DNA of 31,472 nucleotides, from assembly GCA_964515115.1 (NCBI GenBank), contig CAZESB010000009.1:1-31472 (forward strand), in the 5' to 3' direction. Both the position numbers and the translations under genes were made by a program. The DNA comes from UBA1370 sp964515115 (GTDB lineage Bacteria; Patescibacteriota; Microgenomatia; UBA1400; PJMF01). Shown here one piece after another: positions 1-8,106 of this stretch (the first letter of the stretch is position 1; every line of letters begins with the position of its first letter). The notes beneath the pieces were generated by a model that made no database searches, was not told where the DNA came from, and saw only the letters and a program-made list of their open reading frames with translations.

Positions 1-21
1 TTTGCTGTAAAATTAAGAAAA

Positions 22-1476
22 ATGAAAAAATACCTGGCAAAACGAGCTGCTTTCCTTAAAAAAATTCCACAGATTCCGGAAAAATTGCTTTTAACAGCCA
101 TAGTTGCCTGTTTTTTTGCTATTTTTCTCACAGTTTCGCTCCATCGCTATTGGCAGTACGCCGCTTGGTACTATGATTTTGGTATTTTTTATAGTGCTAT
201 CTCAGCGGTGGCTCAGGGTAGAGAGCCCATTATCGATCACTTTATATTTACTGACCAAAATATTCTGAGTGATCACTTTCATCCGCTGATTTTTTTGGCT
301 AGCCCATTGGTAGCATTATTCAAAACCGGCGAAACACTGCTGATTTTCCAAACTGCTTTTGTAGCGTTTAGCGGAATCTTTGTTTACTTGACTGCCAAAG
401 AGTTGCTTAAAAACAAAACTGAGTCTTTCTCGATTTTAATTTTGTATTTTAGCTTTATCGGTTTGCATAACGCCTTGATAACTGAATTTCACGAAATTAC
501 TTTGCTGCCGCTGCCGCTGATGATGTTTTTTTACGGTATGGTAAAAAAACATCGGTGGTGGTATGGGGTTGGTTTGTTGGGAGTGCTGCTCACCAAAGAA
601 TCAGCTTTTATTATTCCCGCCTGGTTTGGCTTAGTGATGTCGCTAAAAAATACTGGCCGGTGGCGAGTGGTTGGCGCGGCGACCACAATTTTTTCATTTG
701 CTTATGGAGCCGCGCTGCTTTATCTTATCTTCCCGGCAATTAACGGCAGCGGCTATTATTACCTCAATGAAACGATGACGAATCAGCAAAACTCACCGCT
801 ATTCAATGATCTTAAAATTGCTACAGTAGGCAAAACTTTTTTGAGCTTTGGATTCCTGCCGTTATTAGCTCCAGAAGTATGGCCGCCGGTTTTCTTTAAT
901 TGGTGGTCAAGATTTTCCAGTGTGGCAACAACTCGACATGATTTAGGGATGCATTACAATGCTGAAATTGCCCCCACCTTAATCTTGGGAACTATTTATG
1001 GTTGGCAGCGATTGAAAATTTTGCTTGGACAAATTGCTAAAAAGACTGGCAAAAATTTAAAGAAAAACTACTCTGAATACTTGTTGATCGTTTTGGCATT
1101 GGCGTCATTATTTTTTAATATTTATGTTTTGAAATCTCCGGCTTTACTGTTTTTCAATCGAGCGTTTTACGTACATACTAGCAATTTGCAATTTTTGGAT
1201 GATTTAATCCAACACGTTCCTGATGACGGCGTGATCATGGCTCAAACTAATATTGCAGCCAAGTTGGCGTACCGGAAAGTTTACATGCTCCGTGACGACT
1301 ATGCCAAGTTCAATCCTGACTATATTGTGATCGATACCAGAGCTGGACAAGAACCAAATAATTTCTTAGGAGTCAGAAATTTTGACTCTTTGGTGCGCAA
1401 ATTGGAACAAGATCCAAGTTACGAGCTCTATCACTCTCAGGGTGAGCAGAAAATATATAAACGAAAGGTCTTGTAG
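22..1476 (+). CDS. DUF2079 family polytopic membrane protein
   Basis: 484 aa. A first membrane helix lies at about residues 22-41 and is followed by a short outside loop with D52 and the H85-F-H87-P segment. The pattern of an acidic residue in an FG-I-F context and then a HFHP motif is typical of the DUF2079 family, whose members resemble GT-C type glycosyltransferases but have no assigned reaction. About eight further hydrophobic segments follow. The last 110 residues form a soluble tail (DDGVIMAQTNIAAKLA, later DYIVIDTR) that is usual for the family. Length fits the family. A TAAAAT box at 8-13 lies 8 nt before the ATG, so the mRNA may have almost no leader; any -35 box is outside the window. 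Function is inferred from fold class only. Confidence 0.85.
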   Translation: MKKYLAKRAAFLKKIPQIPEKLLLTAIVACFFAIFLTVSLHRYWQYAAWYYDFGIFYSAISAVAQGREPIIDHFIFTDQNILSDHFHPLIFLASPLVALFKTGETLLIFQTAFVAFSGIFVYLTAKELLKNKTESFSILILYFSFIGLHNALITEFHEITLLPLPLMMFFYGMVKKHRWWYGVGLLGVLLTKESAFIIPAWFGLVMSLKNTGRWRVVGAATTIFSFAYGAALLYLIFPAINGSGYYYLNETMTNQQNSPLFNDLKIATVGKTFLSFGFLPLLAPEVWPPVFFNWWSRFSSVATTRHDLGMHYNAEIAPTLILGTIYGWQRLKILLGQIAKKTGKNLKKNYSEYLLIVLALASLFFNIYVLKSPALLFFNRAFYVHTSNLQFLDDLIQHVPDDGVIMAQTNIAAKLAYRKVYMLRDDYAKFNPDYIVIDTRAGQEPNNFLGVRNFDSLVRKLEQDPSYELYHSQGEQKIYKRKVL

Positions 1477-1526
1477 TTTTTTTGCAGTTCTCAAAACTGA
1501 CAAAATACCAACTATTGGCAAACTGA

Positions 1527-1618
1527 TGACAGCAGATGAGTTGTTGAGTGTCTATTCGCAGAAAAAATTTAAGGAGATGTTGGGGCAGATTTTGGAGAGA
1601 GGTGAAGATTATATCTGA
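1527..1618 (+). other. Possible small ORF or 3' gene remnant (30 aa)
   Basis: Just after the DUF2079 stop, a short open frame from ATG 1527 to TGA 1618 encodes a helical, charged peptide (core KKFKEMLGQILERGEDYI). The frame stays open upstream to the end of the DUF2079 gene. There is no ribosome binding site. Codon use looks protein-like, so this could be the degraded tail of a lost gene; it could also be chance. It ends 8 bp from the convergent acetyltransferase gene. No homologue is recognised. Confidence 0.25.
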
Positions 1619-1626
1619 AGTTGCGC

Positions 1627-2133
1627 CTATAAAAGTATTTCCATCAAATATTCATCATAAAAAGTGTCACCAATTTTAACTGCTCTTTTCAGTTCTCCAA
1701 CCTTTTTGAATCCCAAAGATTCATATAAGTGGCGAGCCGCATCTTGAGTAGTAATCACACCAAGCTGGATTTTGGCAATTTCCGGATTTGCTTTAGCTGC
1801 AGTAAGTGCCGCTTCAAGCAGTTTTTTGCCTATTCCTTGACCACGGTATTCCGGTTTGACATAAACACTCACAATGTTGGCAATGTGTTTCAGCTTTACT
1901 TTTTTATCGCTATAAACGCCCGCCATGCCTACAGGTTCCCCCGTTTCATTAACAGCAAAAAACATATTTTTAATCTTGTCCTGCCATTCTGTGTCTGGTT
2001 CAGCTTCTGTTTCCTCAAGCGTGGCAAGGAATGACTGAGGTGAATCTTGCACAGCTTCCAACCTCAATTTTTTATATTCGGGCCAGTGTTCAGATGGAAG
2101 TTGGGTAATTTTCATTGGTGTTGCTTGACACAT
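1627..2133 (-). CDS. GNAT family N-acetyltransferase
   Basis: 168 aa from ATG 2133. ATG 2115 (MKITQLP...) is an equally good start and closer to the usual GNAT N-terminus; neither has a Shine-Dalgarno. Motif A for acetyl-CoA pyrophosphate binding is clear: VYVKPEYRGQGIGKKLL, with R97-G-Q-G100-I-G102. A following beta strand and ARHLYESLGFKKVG form motif B. The protein probably transfers an acetyl group from acetyl-CoA to an amine; the substrate cannot be read from sequence. It lies convergent to the DUF2079 gene, and a second, unrelated GNAT gene lies 3.6 kb away on the same strand. Directly upstream of its start sits one copy of the repeat described at 2134-2161. Confidence 0.88.
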   Translation of the reverse strand: MCQATPMKITQLPSEHWPEYKKLRLEAVQDSPQSFLATLEETEAEPDTEWQDKIKNMFFAVNETGEPVGMAGVYSDKKVKLKHIANIVSVYVKPEYRGQGIGKKLLEAALTAAKANPEIAKIQLGVITTQDAARHLYESLGFKKVGELKRAVKIGDTFYDEYLMEILL

Positions 2134-2161
2134 TTTAGCTTATCTTTAAACCTTGCGAAGC
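2134..2161. repeat. Left copy of a ~28-bp imperfect direct repeat
   Basis: The sequence starts ttttagcttatctt, has a short variable middle, then ccttgcgaagc. A near copy (ttttagctcatctt, then ccttgcgaagc) occurs at 5710-5736. The copies differ by a few bases and one 1-bp indel. They bracket the block carrying the TrpR-like gene, the sulfotransferase and the DUF3604 gene. Confidence 0.6.
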
Positions 2162-2187
2162 AGTAAAAATTATCATTAATTTTATCC

Positions 2188-2229
2188 TTGACCTTATTTA
2201 AATTTGATGTATACTAATGTACTAGTATA
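2188..2229 (+). promoter_or_regulatory. Promoter with palindromic operator of the TrpR-like gene
   Basis: A -35 box TTGACC (2188-2193), a 16-bp spacer and a -10 box TATACT (2210-2215) lie just before ATG 2229. A perfect inverted repeat, TATACTA-N6-TAGTATA (2210-2229), covers the -10 box, the expected start point near 2222 and the first base of the start codon. The octamer GTACTAGT inside it (2219-2226) resembles the CTAG-centred half-site of known trp operators. This is where a repressor would block its own transcription. Confidence 0.65.
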
Positions 2230-2483
2230 TGAGTAAGAAACAAAACATCACACCACTAGCAACTGCATTTCTTAAAAATCAAAACTCTGAAGAAATGATT
2301 GGTTTCCTAAAGGCTATCTTAACCCCCAAAGAATTAGAGGAGCTATCTACCCGCCTTGAGATAGTCAAAATGCTAAAACAAGGCATCGCTCAGCACACGA
2401 TAGCTGCAAAATTAGGAGTAGGAGTAGCAACCGTTACTCGAGGTTCTAAAGAACTTCAGCAAGGAAAGTTCAGAAATGTTTGA
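2229..2483 (+). CDS. TrpR/YerC-type helix-turn-helix repressor
   Basis: 84 aa, all helical. The segment LTPKELEELSTRLEIVKMLK followed by TIAAKLGVGVATVTRGSKEL is the helix-turn-helix layout of the TrpR/YerC/YecD family. Length matches YerC-like proteins (about 85-100 aa). In E. coli TrpR the co-repressor is tryptophan; whether this orphan protein binds tryptophan is unknown, and no trp biosynthesis gene is visible in the window. The promoter lies so close that the mRNA would have only about 7 nt of leader, and there is no Shine-Dalgarno. A palindrome over promoter and start codon suggests autorepression. A rho-independent terminator follows at 2566. Confidence 0.85.
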   Translation: MSKKQNITPLATAFLKNQNSEEMIGFLKAILTPKELEELSTRLEIVKMLKQGIAQHTIAAKLGVGVATVTRGSKELQQGKFRNV

Positions 2484-2565
2484 TCACATTAGTAAAAAAC
2501 TATTTCTTTCTTGGTGGCAGCTCGGCTAAATAAAGCAGGGGCTGATTCATAGTAATTTCTTCCAT

Positions 2566-2590
2566 AATCTGCCTTCCTGGCAGATTTTTT
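2566..2590 (+). terminator. Rho-independent terminator
   Basis: Stem AATCTGCC / GGCAGATT with a 5-nt loop (ttcct), followed by TTTT. It lies between the TrpR-like gene and the sulfotransferase gene and ends the transcript of the former. Confidence 0.8.
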
Positions 2591-2635
2591 ATTGGGAGAA
2601 ACATAAAACTAAAAACAAACCATAGAAGAAACATA

Positions 2636-3535
2636 ATGCAAAATAAAGAAAGAAATTTTAATCCGGAATTGTTTGATAAAAACAAGCGAAAAGAACAAAA
2701 AACAAAAAAAGATTTATTACAGGAATCTTTGAGATACATTGAGGTTGGTAACAATCCTCCTCATCTGATTAGCATAGTTGGCCCAAATCGATCTGGGACC
2801 ACTGCTTTTGCAGAAATTTTTGCTCGCTTAGGCATACCAAATTATTTACAACCAATTAAATCAATTCGTAGAGCAATTCAAGAAAACGACGAGGTTCCAT
2901 ATTTTCAACTTCACCAAAATATTCCTTTAGTTGTACATAAAGAAACACTTGGTTCTTCTGAGGAATCTGAGTTTTTTGATCCAATCAAAACATTGTTGCA
3001 AGCAGGTTATCCAGCTGAAAAAATCCATCTCATTGCAATGCTTCGAGATCCTGCAATGATACTGACTTCATGGAATAGAATCTATCAAGAAAGAGTAAAT
3101 AACCCCGGTCTGATACGAGCAATACAACAAGTAGTTGAAATTGCTGACCAAGCTGAGTCTAGAGGGATTCAAACTACTCGTTATGTCCATGAAATGGCTA
3201 GAGACAACGACCCTGAAACCATCGCCGCTCAACTCTTTCAAAGAGTTAGCATCCATCTTAATGATGACAGTACTATCAAGCAAGTAGTTGACTGGACTCA
3301 AGGCCCGCGCTTCGGTTCTGCTGAATCAACGGGTATTTTCTATGACCGACCGCCAGAAATTTTTGTAGAAGGAGTAAAAACAAGACCTGGTTATCAGTAT
3401 GATAGAAATCAGCAGGTTAATATTACACCAGCGCAAAAAGTGTTTTTACTGCAAAACGGTGCTTATGAAATGTACTTAAAGTTTGCTCAACGAGCGATAG
3501 TTGATACTGGGCTACGAATTAATAATCCTAGATAA
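2636..3535 (+). CDS. Sulfotransferase-like protein
   Basis: 299 aa, cytosolic, no signal peptide. Residues 49-56 (GPNRSGTT) match the 5'-phosphosulfate binding loop of PAPS-dependent sulfotransferases. LRDPAMILTSWNRI (R137, S145) matches the 3'-phosphate binding element, normally R-D-P ... S. These two motifs in this order and about 85 residues apart are the family signature. The protein likely transfers a sulfuryl group from PAPS to an unknown acceptor, perhaps a glycan. The stop is 4 bp before the DUF3604 start at 3540, so the two genes form one unit. Both are visibly more AT-rich than the typA or galU regions, which suggests acquisition by transfer. No Shine-Dalgarno is seen. Confidence 0.72.
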   Translation: MQNKERNFNPELFDKNKRKEQKTKKDLLQESLRYIEVGNNPPHLISIVGPNRSGTTAFAEIFARLGIPNYLQPIKSIRRAIQENDEVPYFQLHQNIPLVVHKETLGSSEESEFFDPIKTLLQAGYPAEKIHLIAMLRDPAMILTSWNRIYQERVNNPGLIRAIQQVVEIADQAESRGIQTTRYVHEMARDNDPETIAAQLFQRVSIHLNDDSTIKQVVDWTQGPRFGSAESTGIFYDRPPEIFVEGVKTRPGYQYDRNQQVNITPAQKVFLLQNGAYEMYLKFAQRAIVDTGLRINNPR

Positions 3536-3539
3536 AGAT

Positions 3540-5714
3540 ATGGATTCTCAATACCAGAAACACTATCAAAATAAAATTGGTTCAGCCGACATTTCAATTG
3601 TATCAGCAATCGTCGGACAGACAGCTGATTTCAGAATCACTCTAAAAGTTGGCGAGCTTGGTATTGATGAAAGTGGTGGGTTCAAGATTCTGTTTAGAAC
3701 TGCTTCTGACTCAGCAGATCCTCAAATCTTTGATCCTAATTTACCTAACTACCTGCACATCGGCTCTAACAATGAGCAGGTGGTATTTTCAATTGATACT
3801 AAGTCTGAGGGAACCAAAGGGAAAATACATGAACGTCCGTGGAGTCGAGGCTTTGCTGTTACTATCTCTCAGAAATATTTGTCTCAAGGTGATGAAGTAT
3901 ATATCGACTTTAAACAGTATCGTATGCAAACATTTGCTGAAAGAAATCACATTTTTAAAGTTGTTATTGATCCATTTGCAACAGCCAGGTTTTTAGATTT
4001 ACCAAATTCTCCCAAAATCACCTTGCTACCAGACAAAGCAAGTAAGTTGATTGCTCTAGTCAACAGCCAATGTCCTCAAAATGGAAAGTGTGAAGTTTTT
4101 GTCAAAGCTGAAGATAGATGGGGCAATCCATCGATTGCAATCAATGAGCATGTGAAGATTGAAATCAGCAAGGATGGAGAGATTAAAGAAGAATTTTCTG
4201 TTCAACTAAAAAATAGCATAGCAAAAACATCCTTCTCACCAAAAGAAATTGGCAATTACCGAATATCAGCCAAATTTAATGGACTTGAAGCTTATTCAAA
4301 TTTTGTTCGTGTGCAAAAAGACATACACACTTCAATATACTGGGCAGATTTACATGGACAATCATCTGAAACCATAGGAACCAATAATGTTGAGTCATAC
4401 TTTAACTTTGGAAAGAATTATTCCTTTCTTGATGTGACTTCTATCCAAGGAAACGATTTTCAGATTACCAATGAATTCTGGGAAAAAATCCAAACTACTA
4501 CTAAAAAAATCAATAGTCCTGGAAACTTTATAGCTTTTCCAGGCTATGAATGGTCGGGAAATACGAATCGTGGAGGAGATAGAAATGTTATTTATCTTAA
4601 TGAAGGTGAAAACATCTATCGTTCTTCGCATGCACTGCTTAGCGATTTTTCCGACATTCAAACAGATGCTCCACATGTTGCTAAGCTCTATCCTCGTCTG
4701 GATCCTGAAAAGACAATTGTTATTCCTCACGTTGGAGGTAGATACAGCGATCTTTCTATTCATGATGAAACATTAGAACCAGTCGTTGAAATTCATTCTG
4801 TTTGGGGCACTTTTGAATGGTTTTACTTTGATGCTCTTAAACGCGGGTATAAGGTGGGTGTTGTTGCAAACAGTGATGACCACACCGGTCGACTTGGAGC
4901 GAGTTACCCTGCCTACGATCATTTCAATAGCTATGGTGGCCTCACCGCAATTTTAGCTGAAAAACTAACTCGGAATGATGTTTTCAAGGCAATTAAAAGT
5001 AGACATTGTTATGCCACAACTGGAGAAAGAATCATCATAAATCTCAAAGCCTCAAATGTGGATGGCGATCAAGTTGGCATTGGAGATGAGCTCAGCGTAT
5101 TAGACGGTCAGGTAACATTTGATCTGAATATTTTGGGAACTGATCATATCGAAAAAATAGAGTTTTTTGCTTTTGATGAGGTGATAAAAACACACCATTT
5201 ATCAGAAACACATAAGCTAAATGCTGTGAAAATTTTATATTCTGGAGCCAAAATGAAAGGTCGAGCTAGAGCCTTGCAGTGGTCTGGTGAAATGCAATTT
5301 AACGAAACTACCGTAAAAAAATGCGTCCCAATAAATTTTTACAGCAAAAATAACTCACTCGAAGTTGATAAGAACTTCATTGAGTGGAGTGGAATGACTA
5401 CTGGAGGGGTGCAAGGTTTTATTGCTGAACTTGATGAATATGTCGGACGAGCAAAGATCTTGGTAAATGGTGAAAGTATTGATCTTGATCTCAACTTACT
5501 TGATCGAAAGGGGCTAATACAATATATGGGAAAACTTGATGCACAAATAGCAATTATTCCAATATCTCTGCAAGAAAATCAAGCAGTCTTGAATATTTCT
5601 GAAACAGTTCGAGTTACAAAGAAAAAAAAGTATGATAAAACACCAGTGTTTTTAAAAGTAACGCAAAGAAATGGTCATATGGCTTGGACAAGTCCAGTGT
5701 TCATTAAGTTTTAG
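3540..5714 (+). CDS. DUF3604 PHP-like metal-dependent hydrolase
   Basis: 724 aa from ATG 3540; an in-frame ATG at 3501 would overlap the sulfotransferase gene and add 13 unlikely residues. An N-terminal beta-rich part (about 1-265) precedes the DUF3604 core. Core motifs are YWADLHGQSSE (D270, H272), PGYEWSGN, IPHVGGRYSD, VEIHSVWGTFEW, ANSDDHTGRLG (D446, D447, H448) and RHCYATTGERI. The D-x-H and D-D-H sets look like metal ligands of PHP-type phosphoesterases. A beta-rich C-terminal domain follows. No signal peptide is visible. DUF3604 members have no agreed substrate. Being 4 bp behind a sulfotransferase, it may act on the same molecule. The TAG stop lies inside the right-hand copy of the flanking repeat. 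Confidence 0.85.
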   Translation: MDSQYQKHYQNKIGSADISIVSAIVGQTADFRITLKVGELGIDESGGFKILFRTASDSADPQIFDPNLPNYLHIGSNNEQVVFSIDTKSEGTKGKIHERPWSRGFAVTISQKYLSQGDEVYIDFKQYRMQTFAERNHIFKVVIDPFATARFLDLPNSPKITLLPDKASKLIALVNSQCPQNGKCEVFVKAEDRWGNPSIAINEHVKIEISKDGEIKEEFSVQLKNSIAKTSFSPKEIGNYRISAKFNGLEAYSNFVRVQKDIHTSIYWADLHGQSSETIGTNNVESYFNFGKNYSFLDVTSIQGNDFQITNEFWEKIQTTTKKINSPGNFIAFPGYEWSGNTNRGGDRNVIYLNEGENIYRSSHALLSDFSDIQTDAPHVAKLYPRLDPEKTIVIPHVGGRYSDLSIHDETLEPVVEIHSVWGTFEWFYFDALKRGYKVGVVANSDDHTGRLGASYPAYDHFNSYGGLTAILAEKLTRNDVFKAIKSRHCYATTGERIIINLKASNVDGDQVGIGDELSVLDGQVTFDLNILGTDHIEKIEFFAFDEVIKTHHLSETHKLNAVKILYSGAKMKGRARALQWSGEMQFNETTVKKCVPINFYSKNNSLEVDKNFIEWSGMTTGGVQGFIAELDEYVGRAKILVNGESIDLDLNLLDRKGLIQYMGKLDAQIAIIPISLQENQAVLNISETVRVTKKKKYDKTPVFLKVTQRNGHMAWTSPVFIKF

Positions 5715-5736
5715 CTCATCTTCAGCCTTGCGAAGC
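5710..5736. repeat. Right copy of the ~28-bp imperfect direct repeat
   Basis: Sequence ttttagctcatctt, then cag, then ccttgcgaagc, matching the copy at 2134-2161 in the same orientation. It covers the stop codon of the DUF3604 gene and ends 7 bp before the stop of the next acetyltransferase. Confidence 0.6.
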
Positions 5737-5743
5737 TTCAAAA

Positions 5744-6298
5744 TTACCAGTCACCTTTTCCAATATGAAGTGGTTCAGCAGCAGCCAAAACTTCTTTTAG
5801 GATTTTATTGTTCTTAACAGGTGCAACCATAATGTCTTTGGCTTTTACTGTATGTAGCTCATTATTCGCATCTAAAAATGTATAACCTTTATTGGCAGGA
5901 TAAAACCCCACACGGCCGTATAGTTTCTCACCCTTAGGTATGTAAGTTTGCAAAAGAGCAAAATCCACGTTTTCCGCTTCTAAAATCTCCATTGCTTTTG
6001 TGAGAAGTTTAGTTGCGCTGCCTTTTCCGCGATTTTCTTGATTTGTGGCAACACTGCCAATACCTCCTAGAAGTATAGTTTTATCTTTCCAAGAAACGGG
6101 TCGAATAAAGACTCTTAGATAAGAAATGAGTTCTTCCTCATCCTTTAAAAGGATATGTGCAAACGGCTGAGAAAAATAAAGTAATTTTCGATGTTTTTTT
6201 AAATCTTTCTCAAAGCATTTTTCTTCAAAAGCAAAAAGGTCAGCTCGTTGTTCTTTACTAAGTTGATCATCAAGTATTATGGAGATGTTTGGTGTCAT
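5744..6298 (-). CDS. GNAT family N-acetyltransferase
   Basis: 184 aa from ATG 6298; a TTG three codons upstream (6307) is less likely. Motif A is IGSVATNQENRGKGSATKLL, the acetyl-CoA pyrophosphate loop, and KLYGRVGFYPANKGYTF is the following motif B. Closest in layout to single-domain GNATs that modify small molecules; the substrate is unknown. It is not a recent copy of the acetyltransferase at 1627-2133, since sequence outside the motif differs. The gene is convergent with the DUF3604 gene, with 29 bp between stops. No Shine-Dalgarno is evident. Confidence 0.88.
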   Translation of the reverse strand: MTPNISIILDDQLSKEQRADLFAFEEKCFEKDLKKHRKLLYFSQPFAHILLKDEEELISYLRVFIRPVSWKDKTILLGGIGSVATNQENRGKGSATKLLTKAMEILEAENVDFALLQTYIPKGEKLYGRVGFYPANKGYTFLDANNELHTVKAKDIMVAPVKNNKILKEVLAAAEPLHIGKGDW

Positions 6299-6435
6299 AA
6301 GAGTCAATTCTAACTACTATTTTATGTATCTATGCTGTTGTTAAACTGGAATTTGTTTATTTCAGAGTTTTTTAGCAAGCCCCATCAACCTATTTCAGCT
6401 AAAAGGACGGGTCTATCAGAGCTTTTTGATACTTG

Positions 6436-6522
6436 CGGAAGCGGTGGGATTCGAACCCACGAATCCGACTAGGCGGATCAAGGTTAGCAACCTTGTGCAA
6501 TTGACCACTATGCGACGCTTCC
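6436..6522 (-). tRNA. tRNA-Ser(GCU)
   Basis: 87 nt. Acceptor stem GGAAGCG/CGCTTCC, anticodon stem CAAGG/CCTTG with loop TTGCTAA (anticodon GCT), a long variable arm as in class II tRNAs, T-loop TTCGAAT and discriminator G. The 3' CCA is not encoded (CAA follows). It reads AGC and AGU codons. Confidence 0.95.
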
Positions 6523-6558
6523 AAGTGGCGTTATGCAAAAGACACTTGGTAGGACTGC

Positions 6559-6587
6559 ATTATAGCAAGAGTTCTGATAGTTTGAAA
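6559..6587 (-). promoter_or_regulatory. Promoter of tRNA-Ser(GCU)
   Basis: On the minus strand TGCTATAAT gives an extended -10 box (hexamer at 6559-6564), with a weak TTTCAA 17 bp further upstream. The expected start is about 30 nt before the tRNA. Confidence 0.6.
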
Positions 6588-6643
6588 ATGTATTCCTTGA
6601 AGGCGGGCGGAAAACCTCATTTGAGAAGAAAGGGTCCTCGCTG

Positions 6644-6652
6644 TGTTACAAT
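6644..6652 (+). promoter_or_regulatory. Extended -10 promoter of tRNA-Ser(GGA)
   Basis: TGTTACAAT (TG-N-TACAAT) lies 21 nt before the tRNA, and the predicted start is about 15 nt before its first base. It fires away from the tRNA-Ser(GCU) promoter in the same 151-bp gap. Confidence 0.5.
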
Positions 6653-6673
6653 AAGCGGGCTGATACTTGAGAT

Positions 6674-6759
6674 GGAGGTGTCACATAGCGGCCAATTGTA
6701 CACGCTTGGAAAGCGTGAGCCTCACGGCTACGTGGGTTCGAATCCCACCACCTCCGCCA
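6674..6759 (+). tRNA. tRNA-Ser(GGA)
   Basis: Acceptor GGAGGTG/CACCTCC, anticodon stem CACGC/GCGTG with loop TTGGAAA (anticodon GGA), long variable arm, T-loop TTCGAAT, discriminator G and an encoded CCA (6757-6759). It reads UCC and UCU. The kinase start codon follows after 4 bp. Confidence 0.95.
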
Positions 6760-6763
6760 CCAT

Positions 6764-7432
6764 ATGACCACAACCCAACTAATCACAAAGCTTGTCGCCA
6801 CAATTCAAGAAAAATCTCGTGGCCGCCAGCTTTTTGTGGTTGGAATAACTGGCCTTGACGCTTCGGGAAAGTCTAAGGTCGCCCAGCTTCTGTCTGATTA
6901 TCTAACTTCGCAGCAAATATCTGTTCTGGCGGTATCAGGAGATTCCTTTCAGTATCCTCGTGAATACAAAGAGAACCTTCAGGAAAAAGATTGGCCAACG
7001 CAACACATCAAACGCACCATCAATTTTGACAAAATGATTGGAGAATTTTTTGAACCTCTCCAGGATTTGCCCAAAATTTTGCCGCTTAATATCATTGATT
7101 ACGACACGAAAGAAATGATTGAGCAGGAAATATCACTCACCTACCCGCTGGTTGTCATCGTTGAAAGTATTTATTTATTGCAAAAAAATATTGTTCCCTA
7201 TTTGGATTACAAAATATTTCTTGACATTTCGATAGACGAAGCGCTCAAAAGGGCGCAGGCAAGACAGAGAGATCTCGATTTGTATAGCGGTAAAGCAGGT
7301 GTTGAAAAGAAATATTCCACCAAAAATTTTCCTGGCTATTTGCAGTTTGAAAAACAGGAACATCCCAAGCAATATGCTGATATGATTGTTGATAACAATG
7401 ATTGGCAGCAGCCAGTGATTGTGGAGAAGTAG
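6764..7432 (+). CDS. Uridine-kinase-like P-loop kinase
   Basis: 222 aa. Walker A GLDASGKS at residues 30-37 follows the strand QLFVVGITG. A D-S-F segment (VSGDSFQYPREY) sits where uridine kinase and phosphoribulokinase relatives carry the substrate-side Asp. LVVIVESIYLL is the second core strand, and IDEALKRAQARQRD carries lid arginines. The protein likely phosphorylates a nucleoside or related alcohol. The gene begins 4 bp after the CCA of tRNA-Ser(GGA) and has no own Shine-Dalgarno, so it may be co-transcribed with the tRNA. Its last codons and stop form the left copy of a 20-bp direct repeat around the DUF3800 cassette. Confidence 0.8.
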   Translation: MTTTQLITKLVATIQEKSRGRQLFVVGITGLDASGKSKVAQLLSDYLTSQQISVLAVSGDSFQYPREYKENLQEKDWPTQHIKRTINFDKMIGEFFEPLQDLPKILPLNIIDYDTKEMIEQEISLTYPLVVIVESIYLLQKNIVPYLDYKIFLDISIDEALKRAQARQRDLDLYSGKAGVEKKYSTKNFPGYLQFEKQEHPKQYADMIVDNNDWQQPVIVEK

Positions 7433-7437
7433 TTTTT
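7418..7437. repeat. Left copy of exact 20-bp direct repeat
   Basis: ATTGTGGAGAAGTAGTTTTT, covering the last codons and stop of the kinase gene. It is identical to 8245-8264, and the two copies enclose the DUF3800 cassette. Confidence 0.85.
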
Positions 7438-7467
7438 GTATAAAAGGGACTGGAGAGTTACTTAACA

Positions 7468-8103
7468 ATGAGCAATAAACCAAAGCAGCTTGTGTTTATA
7501 GACGATTCAGGAGATCCTGGCTTCAAAATTGCCAAAGGTTCATCTCCTGTATTTGTGATAGCTTTGGTTATCTTTGATGACCCGCTTGTTGCCGAGGAAG
7601 TTTCTTTAGCCGTTAAAAAATTGCGTCGAGAGTTAAATTTTCCAGATGATGTGGAATTCAAATTTCACAAAAGTAAGCTCAAGGTAAAAGAAAAGTTCCT
7701 TAAAACAATTGCCGCATATAACTTCAGAATCAGGTCAATTACAGTCAAGAAAAACAAGATACACAGCAACTTTCTTCGTACCAGTAAAGAATCATTCTTC
7801 AATTACATTGTTATGCAGGTTTTAAAACACAGCGGTAAGAATTTACGACAGGCAAAGTTAAAATTTGATAAACGAGGCGAGAAACGCATCCGAGACGAAT
7901 TACGAACCTATCTGAGTCGCGAACTTGACAACAAACATAAGCATATCTTTTCCGACCTTAAATTTGTAGACTCTAAACAGAACACACTTATTCAAGTAGC
8001 TGATATGGTAGCAAGTTGCATTGCTGGTTATCATAAAGGAAAAAACCTTGAACTATACAGCATTATCAAAAAAAGAATTGAAAGTGATTGGGAATTTAAA
8101 TAG
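7468..8103 (+). CDS. DUF3800 domain protein
   Basis: 211 aa, single domain. The N-terminal strand LVFIDDSGDPG and the C-terminal LIQVADMVASCIAG are the two hallmarks of DUF3800, in which acidic residues near both ends are thought to form an RNase H-like metal site. The basic middle part (KLRRELNF, KFHKSKLKVKEKF, KAKLKFDKRGEKR region) would suit nucleic acid binding. DUF3800 proteins are often found near mobile elements and some defence loci, but no reverse transcriptase or nuclease partner is seen here. GGAG 12 nt before the ATG may serve as ribosome binding site. The gene sits inside an exact 20-bp direct repeat with a hairpin element behind it, which suggests insertion into a kinase operon. 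Confidence 0.82.
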   Translation: MSNKPKQLVFIDDSGDPGFKIAKGSSPVFVIALVIFDDPLVAEEVSLAVKKLRRELNFPDDVEFKFHKSKLKVKEKFLKTIAAYNFRIRSITVKKNKIHSNFLRTSKESFFNYIVMQVLKHSGKNLRQAKLKFDKRGEKRIRDELRTYLSRELDNKHKHIFSDLKFVDSKQNTLIQVADMVASCIAGYHKGKNLELYSIIKKRIESDWEFK

Positions 8104-8106
8104 ATC

